This document shows positions 16,137-24,488 of a stretch of DNA of 64,000 nt, piece after piece (position 1 is the stretch's first letter; every line of letters starts with the position of its first letter). The translations under genes and the position numbers were made by a program. The notes beneath the pieces were generated by a model. It saw only the letters and a program-made list of their open reading frames with translations, had not been told where the DNA came from and did no database searches. The DNA is from Byssovorax sp. (GTDB taxonomy: Bacteria > Myxococcota_A > Polyangia > Polyangiales > Polyangiaceae), in contig JANYGI010000083.1 of assembly GCA_025362495.1 (NCBI GenBank), positions 54,589 through 118,588 on the forward strand, read 5' to 3'.

Positions 16137-17090
16137 TCAGGCCTTCGCGGCGCGCTTCTGCTCCACCCACTCGATCACCTTGTCGCTCGGCGTCGTCCCG
16201 GTGAAGCGACCGAGCTCCTGGATGCCGGTCGGGCTCGTCACGTTGACCTCGGTGAGGCGCTCGCCGATCACGTCGAGGCCCACGAAATACAGGCCATCCG
16301 CGCGCAGCTTCGGGCCGATCGCCGCGACCATCGCCCGCTCGCGCGCCGTCAACTCCGTCGGCACCACGCTGCCGCCGACGTGGATGTTGGAGCGGATGTC
16401 GTCGCCGCGCGGCACGCGGAGGATCGCCCCGAGCGGCTCGCCGTCGAGCAGGAGGATGCGCTTGTCGCCCACCGTCACCGAGGGGAGAAACTCCTGCACC
16501 ATCGCCAGGCGCGTGCCCTCGTGGGTGAGCATGTCGACGATCGATCGCGCGTTCTTGTCGCCCGCGCTGACCTGCATCACGCCCGCGCCGCCGGCGCCGT
16601 CGAGGGGCTTTATCACCGCGTGGCCGCCGTGATCTTTGACGAACTCGTGGATCATGTCGCGGTCCGACGTGACCATCGTACGCGGCGTCCACTCCGAGAA
16701 ATTGAGGGCGTAGAGCTTCTCGTTGGCGTCGCGCAGCCCGCGCGGATCGTTGACGATCACCGGGCCGCCGCGCGCCCGCTCGAGCAGCAGCGTCGCGTAC
16801 GAGTAGGCCCGGTCGAACGGCGGATCTTTGCGGATGAAGATCGCGTCGGTCTCGTTGAGGCGCATGCGCGTCGGGCCCGCGTCGCGATGGATCACGATCC
16901 ACGGCGCCGAGGGGAGGATCTCGATCCGGTGGGTGAGCGCCCAGGCCTCGCCGTCGCGGATGAAGAGATCGCGCACGAGGCAGTGATGCGACTCGTGCCC
17001 GCGCGCCTGCGCCGCCACGAGGAAGGCGAACGTCGTGTCCTTGTCGTGCGTGACCTTGTCGAGCGAATCCATGACGAAGACGAAACGCAT
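16137..17090 (-). CDS. gshB: Glutathione synthetase, prokaryotic type
   Basis: GshB joins gamma-glutamylcysteine and glycine with ATP to make glutathione. The 317-residue length is normal. Family features are the start FVFVMDSLDKVTHDKDTT, FIRKDPPFDRAY, NDPRGLRDANEKLYALNF, the ATP-grasp stretch AVIKPLDGAGGAGV, and the C-terminal GLDVIGERLTEVNVTSPTGIQE. The ATG at 17090 fits the conserved N-terminus exactly. It is divergent from a gamma-glutamyltransferase gene, with 93 bases between starts. The partner gshA is not in this window. Confidence 0.95.
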   Translation of the reverse strand: MRFVFVMDSLDKVTHDKDTTFAFLVAAQARGHESHHCLVRDLFIRDGEAWALTHRIEILPSAPWIVIHRDAGPTRMRLNETDAIFIRKDPPFDRAYSYATLLLERARGGPVIVNDPRGLRDANEKLYALNFSEWTPRTMVTSDRDMIHEFVKDHGGHAVIKPLDGAGGAGVMQVSAGDKNARSIVDMLTHEGTRLAMVQEFLPSVTVGDKRILLLDGEPLGAILRVPRGDDIRSNIHVGGSVVPTELTARERAMVAAIGPKLRADGLYFVGLDVIGERLTEVNVTSPTGIQELGRFTGTTPSDKVIEWVEQKRAAKA

Positions 17091-17183
17091 GCGTGCTCCT
17101 GAGGATCGGCCGCGCCGTCGCAGCGTCGAGATCGAAAGCCGGGATTGCACCCGGACGCGAGGAGGGCGCATCCTAGCCCACGC

Positions 17184-18977
17184 GTGAAAGAGGCTCTCCT
17201 GCGATCGGCGCTCCCCTCGACGTTGACGGCGCTGAGCGCGCTCGCGCTGCTGGTGACGGCGTTCCCCGTCGGCTGCGGCGAGGCGGCGGCGCCCGTCACG
17301 CCCGTGGTCGCTGCCGCGCCGACGCGACCCGCGCCGCCGCCGTTGCCCGGGATCACCGCCTCCGCCGCCGCGACGATCGAGCCGGCTCCTCCGCCGAAAT
17401 CGCACCGCTTCGCCGTCGCCTCCGAGAACGCGACCGCGTCGCGCATCGCGATGGACGTCCTGGAAAAAGGCGGCTCCGCGGCCGATGCAGCGGTGGCCGG
17501 CGTGCTCGCGGTCGGCGTCACGCAGCCGGTGTCGAGCGGCCTCGGCGGCGGCGGGTTCGCCGTCGTGTGGGACGCCGCCGCGAAGAACGTGACGGTCCTC
17601 GATTTTCGCGAGGTCGCGCCGATCGGCCTGCACCCGAACGATTTCGTCGAGCGCGAGAAGCTCCCCGAAAAGAAGCGCGGCGTGATGTTCGGCGTCCCGG
17701 GCGAGGTCGCGGGCCTGACGGAGATCCACCATCGCTGGGGCAAGCTCCCGCTCGCCGACGTCGTCCGCGGCGCCGCCGACGCCGCCGAGAGCGGCTTCCC
17801 GCTCAGCGCGCACCTGGCCCGCGCGCTGAAATGGAACGAGGCGTGGGTGCTGAAAACGCCGCGCTACGCGGGCATTTTTGCTCCATCCGGCGCGCTCGCG
17901 GCGCCGAGGACGACGCTGAAGAACCCCGCGCTCGCCGCGACGCTGCGGAGGATCGCGGCCGAAGGCAGAGCCGCGTTCTACGAGGGCGCGATCGCCAGAG
18001 ACATCCTGCAGACCGCGGCCTCGGTCGGCAGCAAGATCACGCCGGCCGAGCTGTCGCGCTACCGCGTCGTCGAGCGCGCCGCGCTCCACACGGCGTGGGA
18101 AGGCTACGACGTGTTCACGATGCCGCCTCCCTCGGCGGGCGGCCTCTTGATGCTCGAGACGCTGCACATGCACGCCAGGGCCGACCTCGCGGGCCTCGGC
18201 TACGCGACGGGCGCGTACCACCACCTGCTCGCCGAGACGTTCCGCGGCGCCGTCGCCGATCGCCTGCGTACCGTGGGTGATCCGGCGTTCGTGAAGGTCG
18301 ACGTCGACGCGCTGGCGAGCCCCGCGCGCATGGCGGCGCGACGCGCGACGATCCGCATGGACGCGACGACGCCGGCGGAGAAGTTCGCGGTGAGCGAGGC
18401 GGGCACGAGCCATCTCGTCGTCGTCGACGACGAGGGCAACGTCGTGTCGATCACCAGCACCGTGAACAACATGTTCGGCTGCAAGGCGACGACGGCGGGC
18501 GGCTTCGTCCTCAACGACGAGCTCGACGACTTCACGCGCGACGCGATCAGCCGGCGCTTCGGCATGTCGGGCAAGGCTCCCAACGCGCCCCACGGCGGCG
18601 CGCGGCCGGCGTCGAGCATGACGCCGACCATCGTGCTGCAGAACGGCGCCGCGGTCCTGGCGCTCGGCGGATCGGGCGGCATGCGCATCCCCACGGGGAC
18701 GACGCAGGTGCTGCTGGCGCGCTTGATCTTCGGACGATCACCGCAAGACGCCGTCACCGATCCGCGCATCGAAACGCCACCGACAGGCGGCCTCTTGCTC
18801 GATGCGACGGCCTCGCCCGACGAGGTGATCGATCTGCAGAAGCGCGGCGAGATCGTCGACACGACGAAGCCAAACTTCAGCGCCGTGCAAGCGATCGCAA
18901 TCGTCCGCAACAACGGCGTGCGCACGCTCGAAGCGGGCGCCGATCCGCGCAAAGGCGGATCGGCGATCGTGGAATAG
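17184..18977 (+). CDS. ggt: Gamma-glutamyltransferase, predicted lipoprotein
   Basis: This 597-residue enzyme cleaves or transfers the gamma-glutamyl group of glutathione. It starts at a GTG at 17184 with a signal peptide ending in VGC (Cys31), then a Pro/Ala linker. The mature domain begins ASENATASRIAMDVLEKGGS, and the self-cleavage site that makes the small subunit is the conserved GTSHLVVVDDEGN with nucleophile Thr408. Further motifs are SSGLGGGGF and GGSGGMRIPTGT. It should undergo autoproteolysis into two chains, anchored at the envelope. It sits head to head with gshB, which suggests joint control of glutathione synthesis and periplasmic turnover. Confidence 0.93.
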   Translation: MKEALLRSALPSTLTALSALALLVTAFPVGCGEAAAPVTPVVAAAPTRPAPPPLPGITASAAATIEPAPPPKSHRFAVASENATASRIAMDVLEKGGSAADAAVAGVLAVGVTQPVSSGLGGGGFAVVWDAAAKNVTVLDFREVAPIGLHPNDFVEREKLPEKKRGVMFGVPGEVAGLTEIHHRWGKLPLADVVRGAADAAESGFPLSAHLARALKWNEAWVLKTPRYAGIFAPSGALAAPRTTLKNPALAATLRRIAAEGRAAFYEGAIARDILQTAASVGSKITPAELSRYRVVERAALHTAWEGYDVFTMPPPSAGGLLMLETLHMHARADLAGLGYATGAYHHLLAETFRGAVADRLRTVGDPAFVKVDVDALASPARMAARRATIRMDATTPAEKFAVSEAGTSHLVVVDDEGNVVSITSTVNNMFGCKATTAGGFVLNDELDDFTRDAISRRFGMSGKAPNAPHGGARPASSMTPTIVLQNGAAVLALGGSGGMRIPTGTTQVLLARLIFGRSPQDAVTDPRIETPPTGGLLLDATASPDEVIDLQKRGEIVDTTKPNFSAVQAIAIVRNNGVRTLEAGADPRKGGSAIVE

Positions 18978-19013
18978 CTAAAGCGGGAAAGGACGGCGAA
19001 GCCGGCCGGGGTT

Positions 19014-19033
19014 TGGGGCCGCTTGCGGCCCCA
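19014..19033. repeat. Dispersed hairpin repeat, copy 1
   Basis: A 9-bp stem (TGGGGCCGC with GCGGCCCCA) closes a 2-base TT loop. The same hairpin with flanking similarity (GCCGGGG upstream, TCG downstream) recurs at 41383-41402 and 42120-42139. Each copy ends 3-6 bases from the stop codon of a leftward gene; here that is the anti-sigma factor. It lacks a U-tract. It may be a Rho-linked or protein-assisted terminator, an mRNA 3'-end stabiliser, or a REP-like element. Confidence 0.7.
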
Positions 19034-19036
19034 TCG

Positions 19037-19918
19037 TCACTGATTGAGGGCGGCGAGGACCATGCGGGCGCTCTCGTCCGTGTCGAGATCCGACGCGATG
19101 GCGTAGCCCACGCCGCTGTGCTTCGCGGCGGCGACCGAGTAGCCGCGGAGGCTGCCGACGTAGACCGAGCGCTGACCGACGAGGTGACGATCGAGGCGCA
19201 TCGCCTCGACCGGCACGGTGCGCGGGTTGAAGACGTAAACGGTGATGCGATGACCGCCGTGCACGGTGTACTGCAGCATCGCCGCGCGGCGATCGCCCGC
19301 CGGGATCGCGAGGACGCGGGCGCCGTTGAAGCGCGCCTCGAAGGGAAGGAACGACGGGCGGCGCACGGGCACACCGACGAACGGATCCCAGTTGCTCAGC
19401 GTGTCGGGGTTCGTCGTCTCGGGCGGCAGCGGGTTCGCGTGCAGCGAGACGAGATCGTCGAGGAGGTCGAAGCTCTGGTCGGCGATCACGCTCGCCGTGG
19501 TCGCCGGGAGGCCGCCGTCGGCCGCGGCGGGGTTCTTGTAGCGCGACATCGCCATCGCGAAGACGACGCCCGCCGCGGCAGCGAAGCCGACCGCGTAACG
19601 AAGGCGGATGAGCTTCGGGCTGATCATCGCGTGGGCGGCGCTGATCTCGGCCGCGTTGTCGCGCTCGCGGGCCATCGCGCCGCCGAGGCGAGCGCGGAGC
19701 GCGTCGGGCGCGCGGGCGGCGCCGCAGGTGCGCTTGAGGCTGAGCCGCGTCGCTTGAGCGAGCGCCACTCGCTCGGCGCAGCAGCCGCAGGAAGCGACGT
19801 GCGACTCGACATCCATCGCGTGGCAGGGATCGAGCTCGCCGTCGACGAGCGGATCCATCGAGTGAGAGAACCTTGAACAGTCGTCCATGGGTTTGCGGCT
19901 CGCGTTGCTGGAGCTCAT
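19037..19918 (-). CDS. Zinc-type transmembrane anti-sigma factor
   Basis: The 293-residue protein has the zinc anti-sigma signature near the N-terminus: an upstream His/Asp region (CSRFSHSMDPLVDGELDP) followed by HVASCGCC, which supplies the HxxxCxxC ligands. One membrane helix lies near residues 105-125, and about 160 residues should lie in the periplasm as a sensor domain I do not recognise. It overlaps the ECF sigma gene by 4 bases, the standard arrangement for a sigma/anti-sigma pair. It is expected to hold the sigma factor inactive until an envelope signal. Confidence 0.88.
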   Translation of the reverse strand: MSSSNASRKPMDDCSRFSHSMDPLVDGELDPCHAMDVESHVASCGCCAERVALAQATRLSLKRTCGAARAPDALRARLGGAMARERDNAAEISAAHAMISPKLIRLRYAVGFAAAAGVVFAMAMSRYKNPAAADGGLPATTASVIADQSFDLLDDLVSLHANPLPPETTNPDTLSNWDPFVGVPVRRPSFLPFEARFNGARVLAIPAGDRRAAMLQYTVHGGHRITVYVFNPRTVPVEAMRLDRHLVGQRSVYVGSLRGYSVAAAKHSGVGYAIASDLDTDESARMVLAALNQ

Positions 19919-20619
19919 GCGGCACCCCGCTTCCTGCGGCGGAAGGCGGCCAGATCGGCCGGGCTATCGTTCTTGGCGACGGGGATCTCTTCGCTGACGA
20001 TGCCCATCGCGATCGCCTGCTCGCGCAGCGTCTTCTGCAGCATGCGGCGACCGCGGTGGAGGCGAGACATCACGGTCCCGATCGGGCAACCCATCGCGTC
20101 GGCGATCTCCTTGTAGGAGAGCTCTTCGATGTCGGAGAGCACCACGGCGAGGCGGAACTCGTCCGGCAAGTCGTCGAGGGCGCGCTGCACCTCGGCCTCG
20201 ACGAGCGGCGAGAGCGCCTGCGTCTCGGGATCGCGCATGGCGCGCATGGTGTTCGCGCCGACCCAGCCGTCGGTGAGTGAGTCGGCGTCGGGGCCCTCGA
20301 AGAGGTCGCGCTCGAGGCCGCCGCGGCGGTAGCGGTTGATGAACGTGTTGGTGAGGATGCGCAGGAGCCACGCCTTGAGGTTCGTCCCCGGCGTGAACTG
20401 GTCGCGGGCGCGCATGGCCTTCACGACGGTGTCCTGCACGAGGTCTTCGGCCTCGGCGGTGCTCTTCGTCATCCGGCAGCTCACGCCGTAGAGGGCGTCG
20501 AGGTGGCCGAGCATCTCCACTTCGAAGGAGTCGCTCTGGAGCTGAGGACGACCATCGTTGCCGGCCAGGTGGATGTCCTGGGCGACAGAAGCTGGTTTTT
20601 TACTGAAGAAGAACGCCAT
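19915..20619 (-). CDS. ECF-type RNA polymerase sigma factor (RpoE-like)
   Basis: The 234-residue product has region 2 (ALYGVSCRMTKSTAEAEDLV, then VQDTVVKAM, LKAWLLRILTNTFINRYRR) and region 4 (LPDEFRLAVVLSDIEELSYK, then EIADAMGCPIGTVMSRLHRG). Both are typical of group IV sigma factors. The 30-residue tails at each end are less conserved. It would direct an extracytoplasmic stress regulon and is paired with the overlapping zinc anti-sigma gene. The PhaR-like gene stops 42 bases upstream on the same strand, so all three may form one transcript. I saw no convincing ECF-type promoter in the 42-base gap. Confidence 0.93.
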   Translation of the reverse strand: MAFFFSKKPASVAQDIHLAGNDGRPQLQSDSFEVEMLGHLDALYGVSCRMTKSTAEAEDLVQDTVVKAMRARDQFTPGTNLKAWLLRILTNTFINRYRRGGLERDLFEGPDADSLTDGWVGANTMRAMRDPETQALSPLVEAEVQRALDDLPDEFRLAVVLSDIEELSYKEIADAMGCPIGTVMSRLHRGRRMLQKTLREQAIAMGIVSEEIPVAKNDSPADLAAFRRRKRGAA

Positions 20620-20661
20620 GGGGAGTTGCCCGCCACAACCCGGGCTGGGCCGCGGCTATTC

Positions 20662-21387
20662 CTACCTAACGCTTCCTTCGTCGGGCGCACTCTCGCCGGC
20701 AGGTTTCTCGCCACTGACGGGAGTCGTCGGCGCGTGCGGCATCGCGCTGCCGTGGAGGTGCGCTTCGAGATCGGCCACGCGCTGCGCGAGGCGGGTCACC
20801 TCGGCCTGGAGCTCGCGGAAGTGGCCCAGGCCCGGCACGATCGCGCCGATTCGCTCGTCGATCGTGTGCTGCCACTGCTCGATCGTCTGCTTCGAGCTCT
20901 CCACCATCTCGGTGATGCGAGCCTTCGCGCCGGCGGGTTTTTCGCCCTCGACGCCCGGGTTCGAGGCAGGAGCAGGCGGCGGCGAGGCCTCGGTGGCGAC
21001 CGGGGTCGACGCCGACGCGGCCGGGACGGTGGGCGCACCAGGCTCGCCCACGCCCGGGATCAGCCGGCCAATCGGCCCCTCGCGGAGCTGCGAGAGCAGC
21101 CGCTCGCCGCGCTCCTGGATCAGGTCGCGCAGCGTGCCGAGCGGGACCGATCGCGGCTGCGACTTCAGATCTTCCGAGATGATCAGCGCCAGCGTGACCT
21201 CGGTTTTGTCTTCCTTGGTCGCGTTGTCGATGATTTGCACCTCCTCGCCGGCGCGAACCATCTCGCCGATCTGCTGGAGCGTGACGTACCGGCTGTCCTT
21301 CGTGTCGTAGAGCTTCCGGTTCGAATACCGCTTGATAACGCGGCGCGGCTTCTCCGCGCTCCCGGCGACTTCCTTCACGGTTTCCAT
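20662..21387 (-). CDS. phaR: PHA/PHB synthesis regulator-like DNA-binding protein (PhaR-type)
   Basis: The N-terminal domain (about residues 15-75) reads RVIKRYSNRKLYDTKDSRYV, TLQQIGEMVRAGEEVQIIDN, TEVTLALIISE. This is the polyhydroxyalkanoate accumulation-regulator DNA-binding domain. A Pro/Ala-rich linker (about 115-150) and an amphipathic, phasin-like helical C-terminus (EMVESSKQTIEQWQHTIDER, then a Leu-rich heptad stretch) follow. Family members repress phasin and PHA genes or bind granules. The ATG at 21387 gives 241 residues. No PHA synthase is in the window, so the role is inferred from the domain. It may be co-transcribed with the downstream ECF sigma gene. Confidence 0.88.
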   Translation of the reverse strand: METVKEVAGSAEKPRRVIKRYSNRKLYDTKDSRYVTLQQIGEMVRAGEEVQIIDNATKEDKTEVTLALIISEDLKSQPRSVPLGTLRDLIQERGERLLSQLREGPIGRLIPGVGEPGAPTVPAASASTPVATEASPPPAPASNPGVEGEKPAGAKARITEMVESSKQTIEQWQHTIDERIGAIVPGLGHFRELQAEVTRLAQRVADLEAHLHGSAMPHAPTTPVSGEKPAGESAPDEGSVR

Positions 21388-21519
21388 TAGCTTGCAGCGG
21401 ATTGGACCACCGCCGACCCCCTCCGCGCAAGGTGCGCGGTGCGTGATCGTCGACATTCGGCGAAGTGGTCGGCAGTTCCGTGCTTGCCCACACTGTCGGC
21501 CCCGGCCATTGTCGCCGAA

Positions 21520-22323
21520 ATGGCGGACGCGGCGGTCGAGGTGACGGACGTCTTCGCGGGGTACGGCGAGACGGACGCCCTTTCCGGCGTGTCGTTGCGG
21601 GTCGAGCCAGGAGAGCTCTGCGCCGTGCTCGGACCGAACGGAGCCGGCAAATCCACCCTGGTGAAGCTGCTTTCGGGGCTCCTTCGACCGCGCCTCGGCC
21701 GGGTCGCGATCGCCGGGAAGGACGTGACGACGCTCGATCGTCGCGCGCTCGCTCGCCTCGTCGCCGTCGTCCCGCAGCACGTCGAGGTCGCGCTCGGATT
21801 CACGGTCCGCGACGTCGTGATGATGGGGCGCGCGCCGCATCAAGGCGCGTGGATGAGCGCGGCCGACGCGGATCGCGACGCCGTCGAGCGAGCGATCGAG
21901 GCTTGTGATCTCGGCGATCTCGTGGAGCGACGCGTCGCCACGCTGTCGGGCGGCGAGCAGAAGCGCGTGGCGATCGCCCGCGCCCTCGCCCAGGAGGGCA
22001 AGGTCCTCGTGCTCGACGAGGCGGGCGCCCACCTCGACATTCGCCACAACATCGCCGTGCACGAGGTGGTTCGCCGCGAGCTCGCTGGCCGCGGCCTCGC
22101 GTGCGTCGCCGTGCTCCACGATCTCAACGCCGCCGCGCAGTACGCCGATCGGATCGCGCTGCTCAAGGGCGGGCGCATCGTGGCGCAGGGCACCGTGGAA
22201 GAGGTGATGACCTACCGCCGCCTCAAGGAAGTCTTCGAGGCCGAGCTCTACGTCGGCGTCAACGAGCTGGATGGAGCCCGATATTTCCTGCCGGTTCGCC
22301 CGAACCCGCGGGGAACGGCGTGA
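21520..22323 (+). CDS. ABC transporter ATP-binding protein (FecE/BtuD-like), orphan
   Basis: The 267-residue ATPase has Walker A GPNGAGKST, Q-loop VVPQHVEV, signature LSGGEQKR, Walker B VLVLDEAGAHLD (the usual DEPT is DEAG) and switch histidine VLHDLN. The RDVVMMGRAPHQG segment and overall layout are typical of siderophore, haem or vitamin B12 importers. The ATG at 21520 is chosen because it begins just before the conserved DVFAGYGETDALSGVS strand. No permease or binding protein is adjacent, so its partners lie elsewhere. It is divergent from the PhaR-like gene and followed 64 bases later by the PDZ-NuoH gene. Confidence 0.92.
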   Translation: MADAAVEVTDVFAGYGETDALSGVSLRVEPGELCAVLGPNGAGKSTLVKLLSGLLRPRLGRVAIAGKDVTTLDRRALARLVAVVPQHVEVALGFTVRDVVMMGRAPHQGAWMSAADADRDAVERAIEACDLGDLVERRVATLSGGEQKRVAIARALAQEGKVLVLDEAGAHLDIRHNIAVHEVVRRELAGRGLACVAVLHDLNAAAQYADRIALLKGGRIVAQGTVEEVMTYRRLKEVFEAELYVGVNELDGARYFLPVRPNPRGTA

Positions 22324-22387
22324 TGGCCGGGCATCCTTGATCCCCGATCTCGACCTTACCCGGCCACCGATCTATAAGCGCGGAGCC

Positions 22388-24394
22388 ATGGTCGCCTCTC
22401 CCTTCCGGGGCGGCGTCGGTGCCCGGCCGGCGTCGACGCTCCTCTTCCTCCGGCTCCTCGCCGTTTCTTGCGTGATCCTCTTGGGGTCTTTCGTCGGGCT
22501 CGCGGGCTGCGCGCCCAGCGGCGACGGCCTCAAGCTCGACGTCATCGACGTCGCCCCGCGCGAGATCGACGTGGGGGATCGCATCGAAGTGCTCGGCACC
22601 AACCTGCCGACGGGACAAGCAAAGGAGGCCACGGTCACGTTCCACGGCCGGCTCCTGCGCCCCGGTCACGAGCCCCTCGAAGACCAGGAAATCAAGGTCG
22701 AGAAGGCCCAGATGGGCACCGACAAGATCTCGATGACCTTCACCGAAGGCTTGCAGACACGCTTCTGCGGCGGCGGTGAAGAGGCCATCCACACCACCTT
22801 CGTCGGCGACGTCAACGTGGCGATCGCGCCGCTGTCCGAGGGCGCGATCGCGCTGACGGGCACCGTGAAGAACGTCACGATCAACTTCCGCCCCCCGACG
22901 CCGCGCCGCGCGGTGCTCGAGGCTCGCGACAAGGAAGGGCGCCGCGCGCTCGATCACTTCGGCATCGCGGTCTCGAACGACTCGCCCGCCGCGGGTGGCC
23001 TGCTCATCACGGCAGTCAAGCCGGTGAGCCCCGCCGACAAGGTGCAGATCCTCCCGGGCGACATCATCACGGCCTTCGAAGGCGTGAAGGTCCTCTCGAT
23101 TGGCGACCTCACCCCGAGCGGCCACACCGAGAAGCCGGGCATCGAGATCCTCCGCGACGGGCAGCGCACCACCCGGCAGATTTCGCTCGAGAAGTTCGCC
23201 CTCCACGCCCCGACCGATCTCCTCGGCGCCGGGATCATCCTGGCGATCGCCGCGGCGATCATCGCGCTCTTCATGGCGCCGACGGCCGGGATCATCACCT
23301 GGGTCGAGCGCCGCGTCTCCGCGCGCATGCAGTCGCGCATCGGACCGAACCGCGCGGGCCCGCAAGGCTTTCTCGTGTGGATCGCCGACGGCATCAAGTC
23401 GATCATGAAGGAAGACATCGTGCCGACGGAGGCCGATCAGGTCCTCTTCCGGCTCGCGCCTTACCTGGTGTTCATGGGCGTCTCGGCGACGTTCGTCGTC
23501 ATGCCCTTCGGCCAGTACCTGATCGCGGCCGACCTCGACATCGGCATCCTCTTCGTCATCGCCGTGACGTCGCTCGTGACGATCGGCCTGATGACGGGCG
23601 GCTGGGCCTCGAACAACAAGTGGTCGCTCCTCGGCGGCATCCGCTCGGCGGCGCAGATCATCAGCTACGAAATCCCGGGCGCCGTCGCCATCGTCTGCCT
23701 CGTGATGATGACGGGCTCGCTCCGCATGCAGGACATCATCGGCGCGCAGGGCGGGCCCGGCGGCGGCTTCCTCGCGGCGGGCGGGTGGCCCTGGTACTGG
23801 TACGTGTTCCGCAGCCCGATCACCTTCGGCCTGTTCTTCCTGTACTTCACGACGGCGCTCGCCGAGGGCAACCGCGCTCCGTTCGATCTCCCCGAGGCCG
23901 AGAGCGAGCTCGTCGCCGGGTACTCCACCGAGTACTCGGGCATGCGCTACCTGTTCTTCTTCTTCGCCGAGTGGGCGAACGTCTTCGTGATGTCGGGCAT
24001 CGCCAGCGCGCTCTTCCTCGGCGGCTGGCAGGTCCCGGGCGTTACCGCGGCGCAGCAGGAAGCGCACTTCGGCCTCCAGCTCCTCGGCGCGTTCCTCTTT
24101 CTGCTCAAGAGCTGGGTGCTGATCTTCGTCGTGGTGTGGATCCGCTGGACCCTGCCCCGCGTGCGCATCGATCAGATGATGAACCTCTGCTGGAAGTGGT
24201 TCGTCCCGATCTCGTTCGTCGCGTTCCTCCTCACGGCGCTGTGGATGGTCGCGAAGATCCCCGGCACCGTGCAGCTCGTGATCAGCCTGGCGACGTTCAT
24301 CACCTGGCTCGCGCTGCTGGTCCACTTCATCCAGCGCGTGCGCTTCAACATGCGCGAAGCCCGCGTCCCGCTCCACCTGAACCCGTTCCTCTGA
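22388..24394 (+). CDS. nuoH: NuoH (complex I subunit H) fused to lipoprotein-like and PDZ N-terminus
   Basis: NuoH forms the membrane part of the quinone site of NADH:quinone oxidoreductase. The final 390 residues are a recognisable NuoH: TWVERRVSARMQSRIGPNRA at 304-323, a LADGIK-like ADGIKSIMKEDIVPTEADQ, a WASNNKWSLLGGIRSAAQII stretch, and the acidic EGNRAPFDLPEAESELVAGY loop. The first 270 residues are not part of normal NuoH (about 330-430 residues). They are a hydrophobic leader ending in LAGC (Cys41), an IPT-like segment (about 50-165) and a PDZ-like domain (about 190-268, with GGLLITAVKPVSPADKVQIL and PGDIITAFEGVKV). The ATG at 22388 is the start. It is isolated from the main nuo cluster at 41-48 kb. 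Confidence 0.9.
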   Translation: MVASPFRGGVGARPASTLLFLRLLAVSCVILLGSFVGLAGCAPSGDGLKLDVIDVAPREIDVGDRIEVLGTNLPTGQAKEATVTFHGRLLRPGHEPLEDQEIKVEKAQMGTDKISMTFTEGLQTRFCGGGEEAIHTTFVGDVNVAIAPLSEGAIALTGTVKNVTINFRPPTPRRAVLEARDKEGRRALDHFGIAVSNDSPAAGGLLITAVKPVSPADKVQILPGDIITAFEGVKVLSIGDLTPSGHTEKPGIEILRDGQRTTRQISLEKFALHAPTDLLGAGIILAIAAAIIALFMAPTAGIITWVERRVSARMQSRIGPNRAGPQGFLVWIADGIKSIMKEDIVPTEADQVLFRLAPYLVFMGVSATFVVMPFGQYLIAADLDIGILFVIAVTSLVTIGLMTGGWASNNKWSLLGGIRSAAQIISYEIPGAVAIVCLVMMTGSLRMQDIIGAQGGPGGGFLAAGGWPWYWYVFRSPITFGLFFLYFTTALAEGNRAPFDLPEAESELVAGYSTEYSGMRYLFFFFAEWANVFVMSGIASALFLGGWQVPGVTAAQQEAHFGLQLLGAFLFLLKSWVLIFVVVWIRWTLPRVRIDQMMNLCWKWFVPISFVAFLLTALWMVAKIPGTVQLVISLATFITWLALLVHFIQRVRFNMREARVPLHLNPFL

Positions 24395-24488
24395 TCGGGA
24401 TCGGCGCTCCAAACCTCCCTCCTCCCTGATTCACCGCGCGCGGCGGCCATTCTCACGCCGCCCGCGGTCTGCTTACCTGGAAGGTCCT

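Noticed and set aside
21310..21330. tRNA-like GGTTCGAAT stretch
   Set aside because: It lies inside the PhaR-like coding region and no cloverleaf arms can be built around it.
22259..24412. Long leftward frame opposite the PDZ-NuoH gene
   Set aside because: Antisense shadow with no domain and His/Glu/Arg-rich composition.
24442..24462. Short GGCGGC/GCCGCC stem downstream of PDZ-NuoH
   Set aside because: Only 6 bp with a 9-base loop in very GC-rich DNA; too weak to call a terminator.
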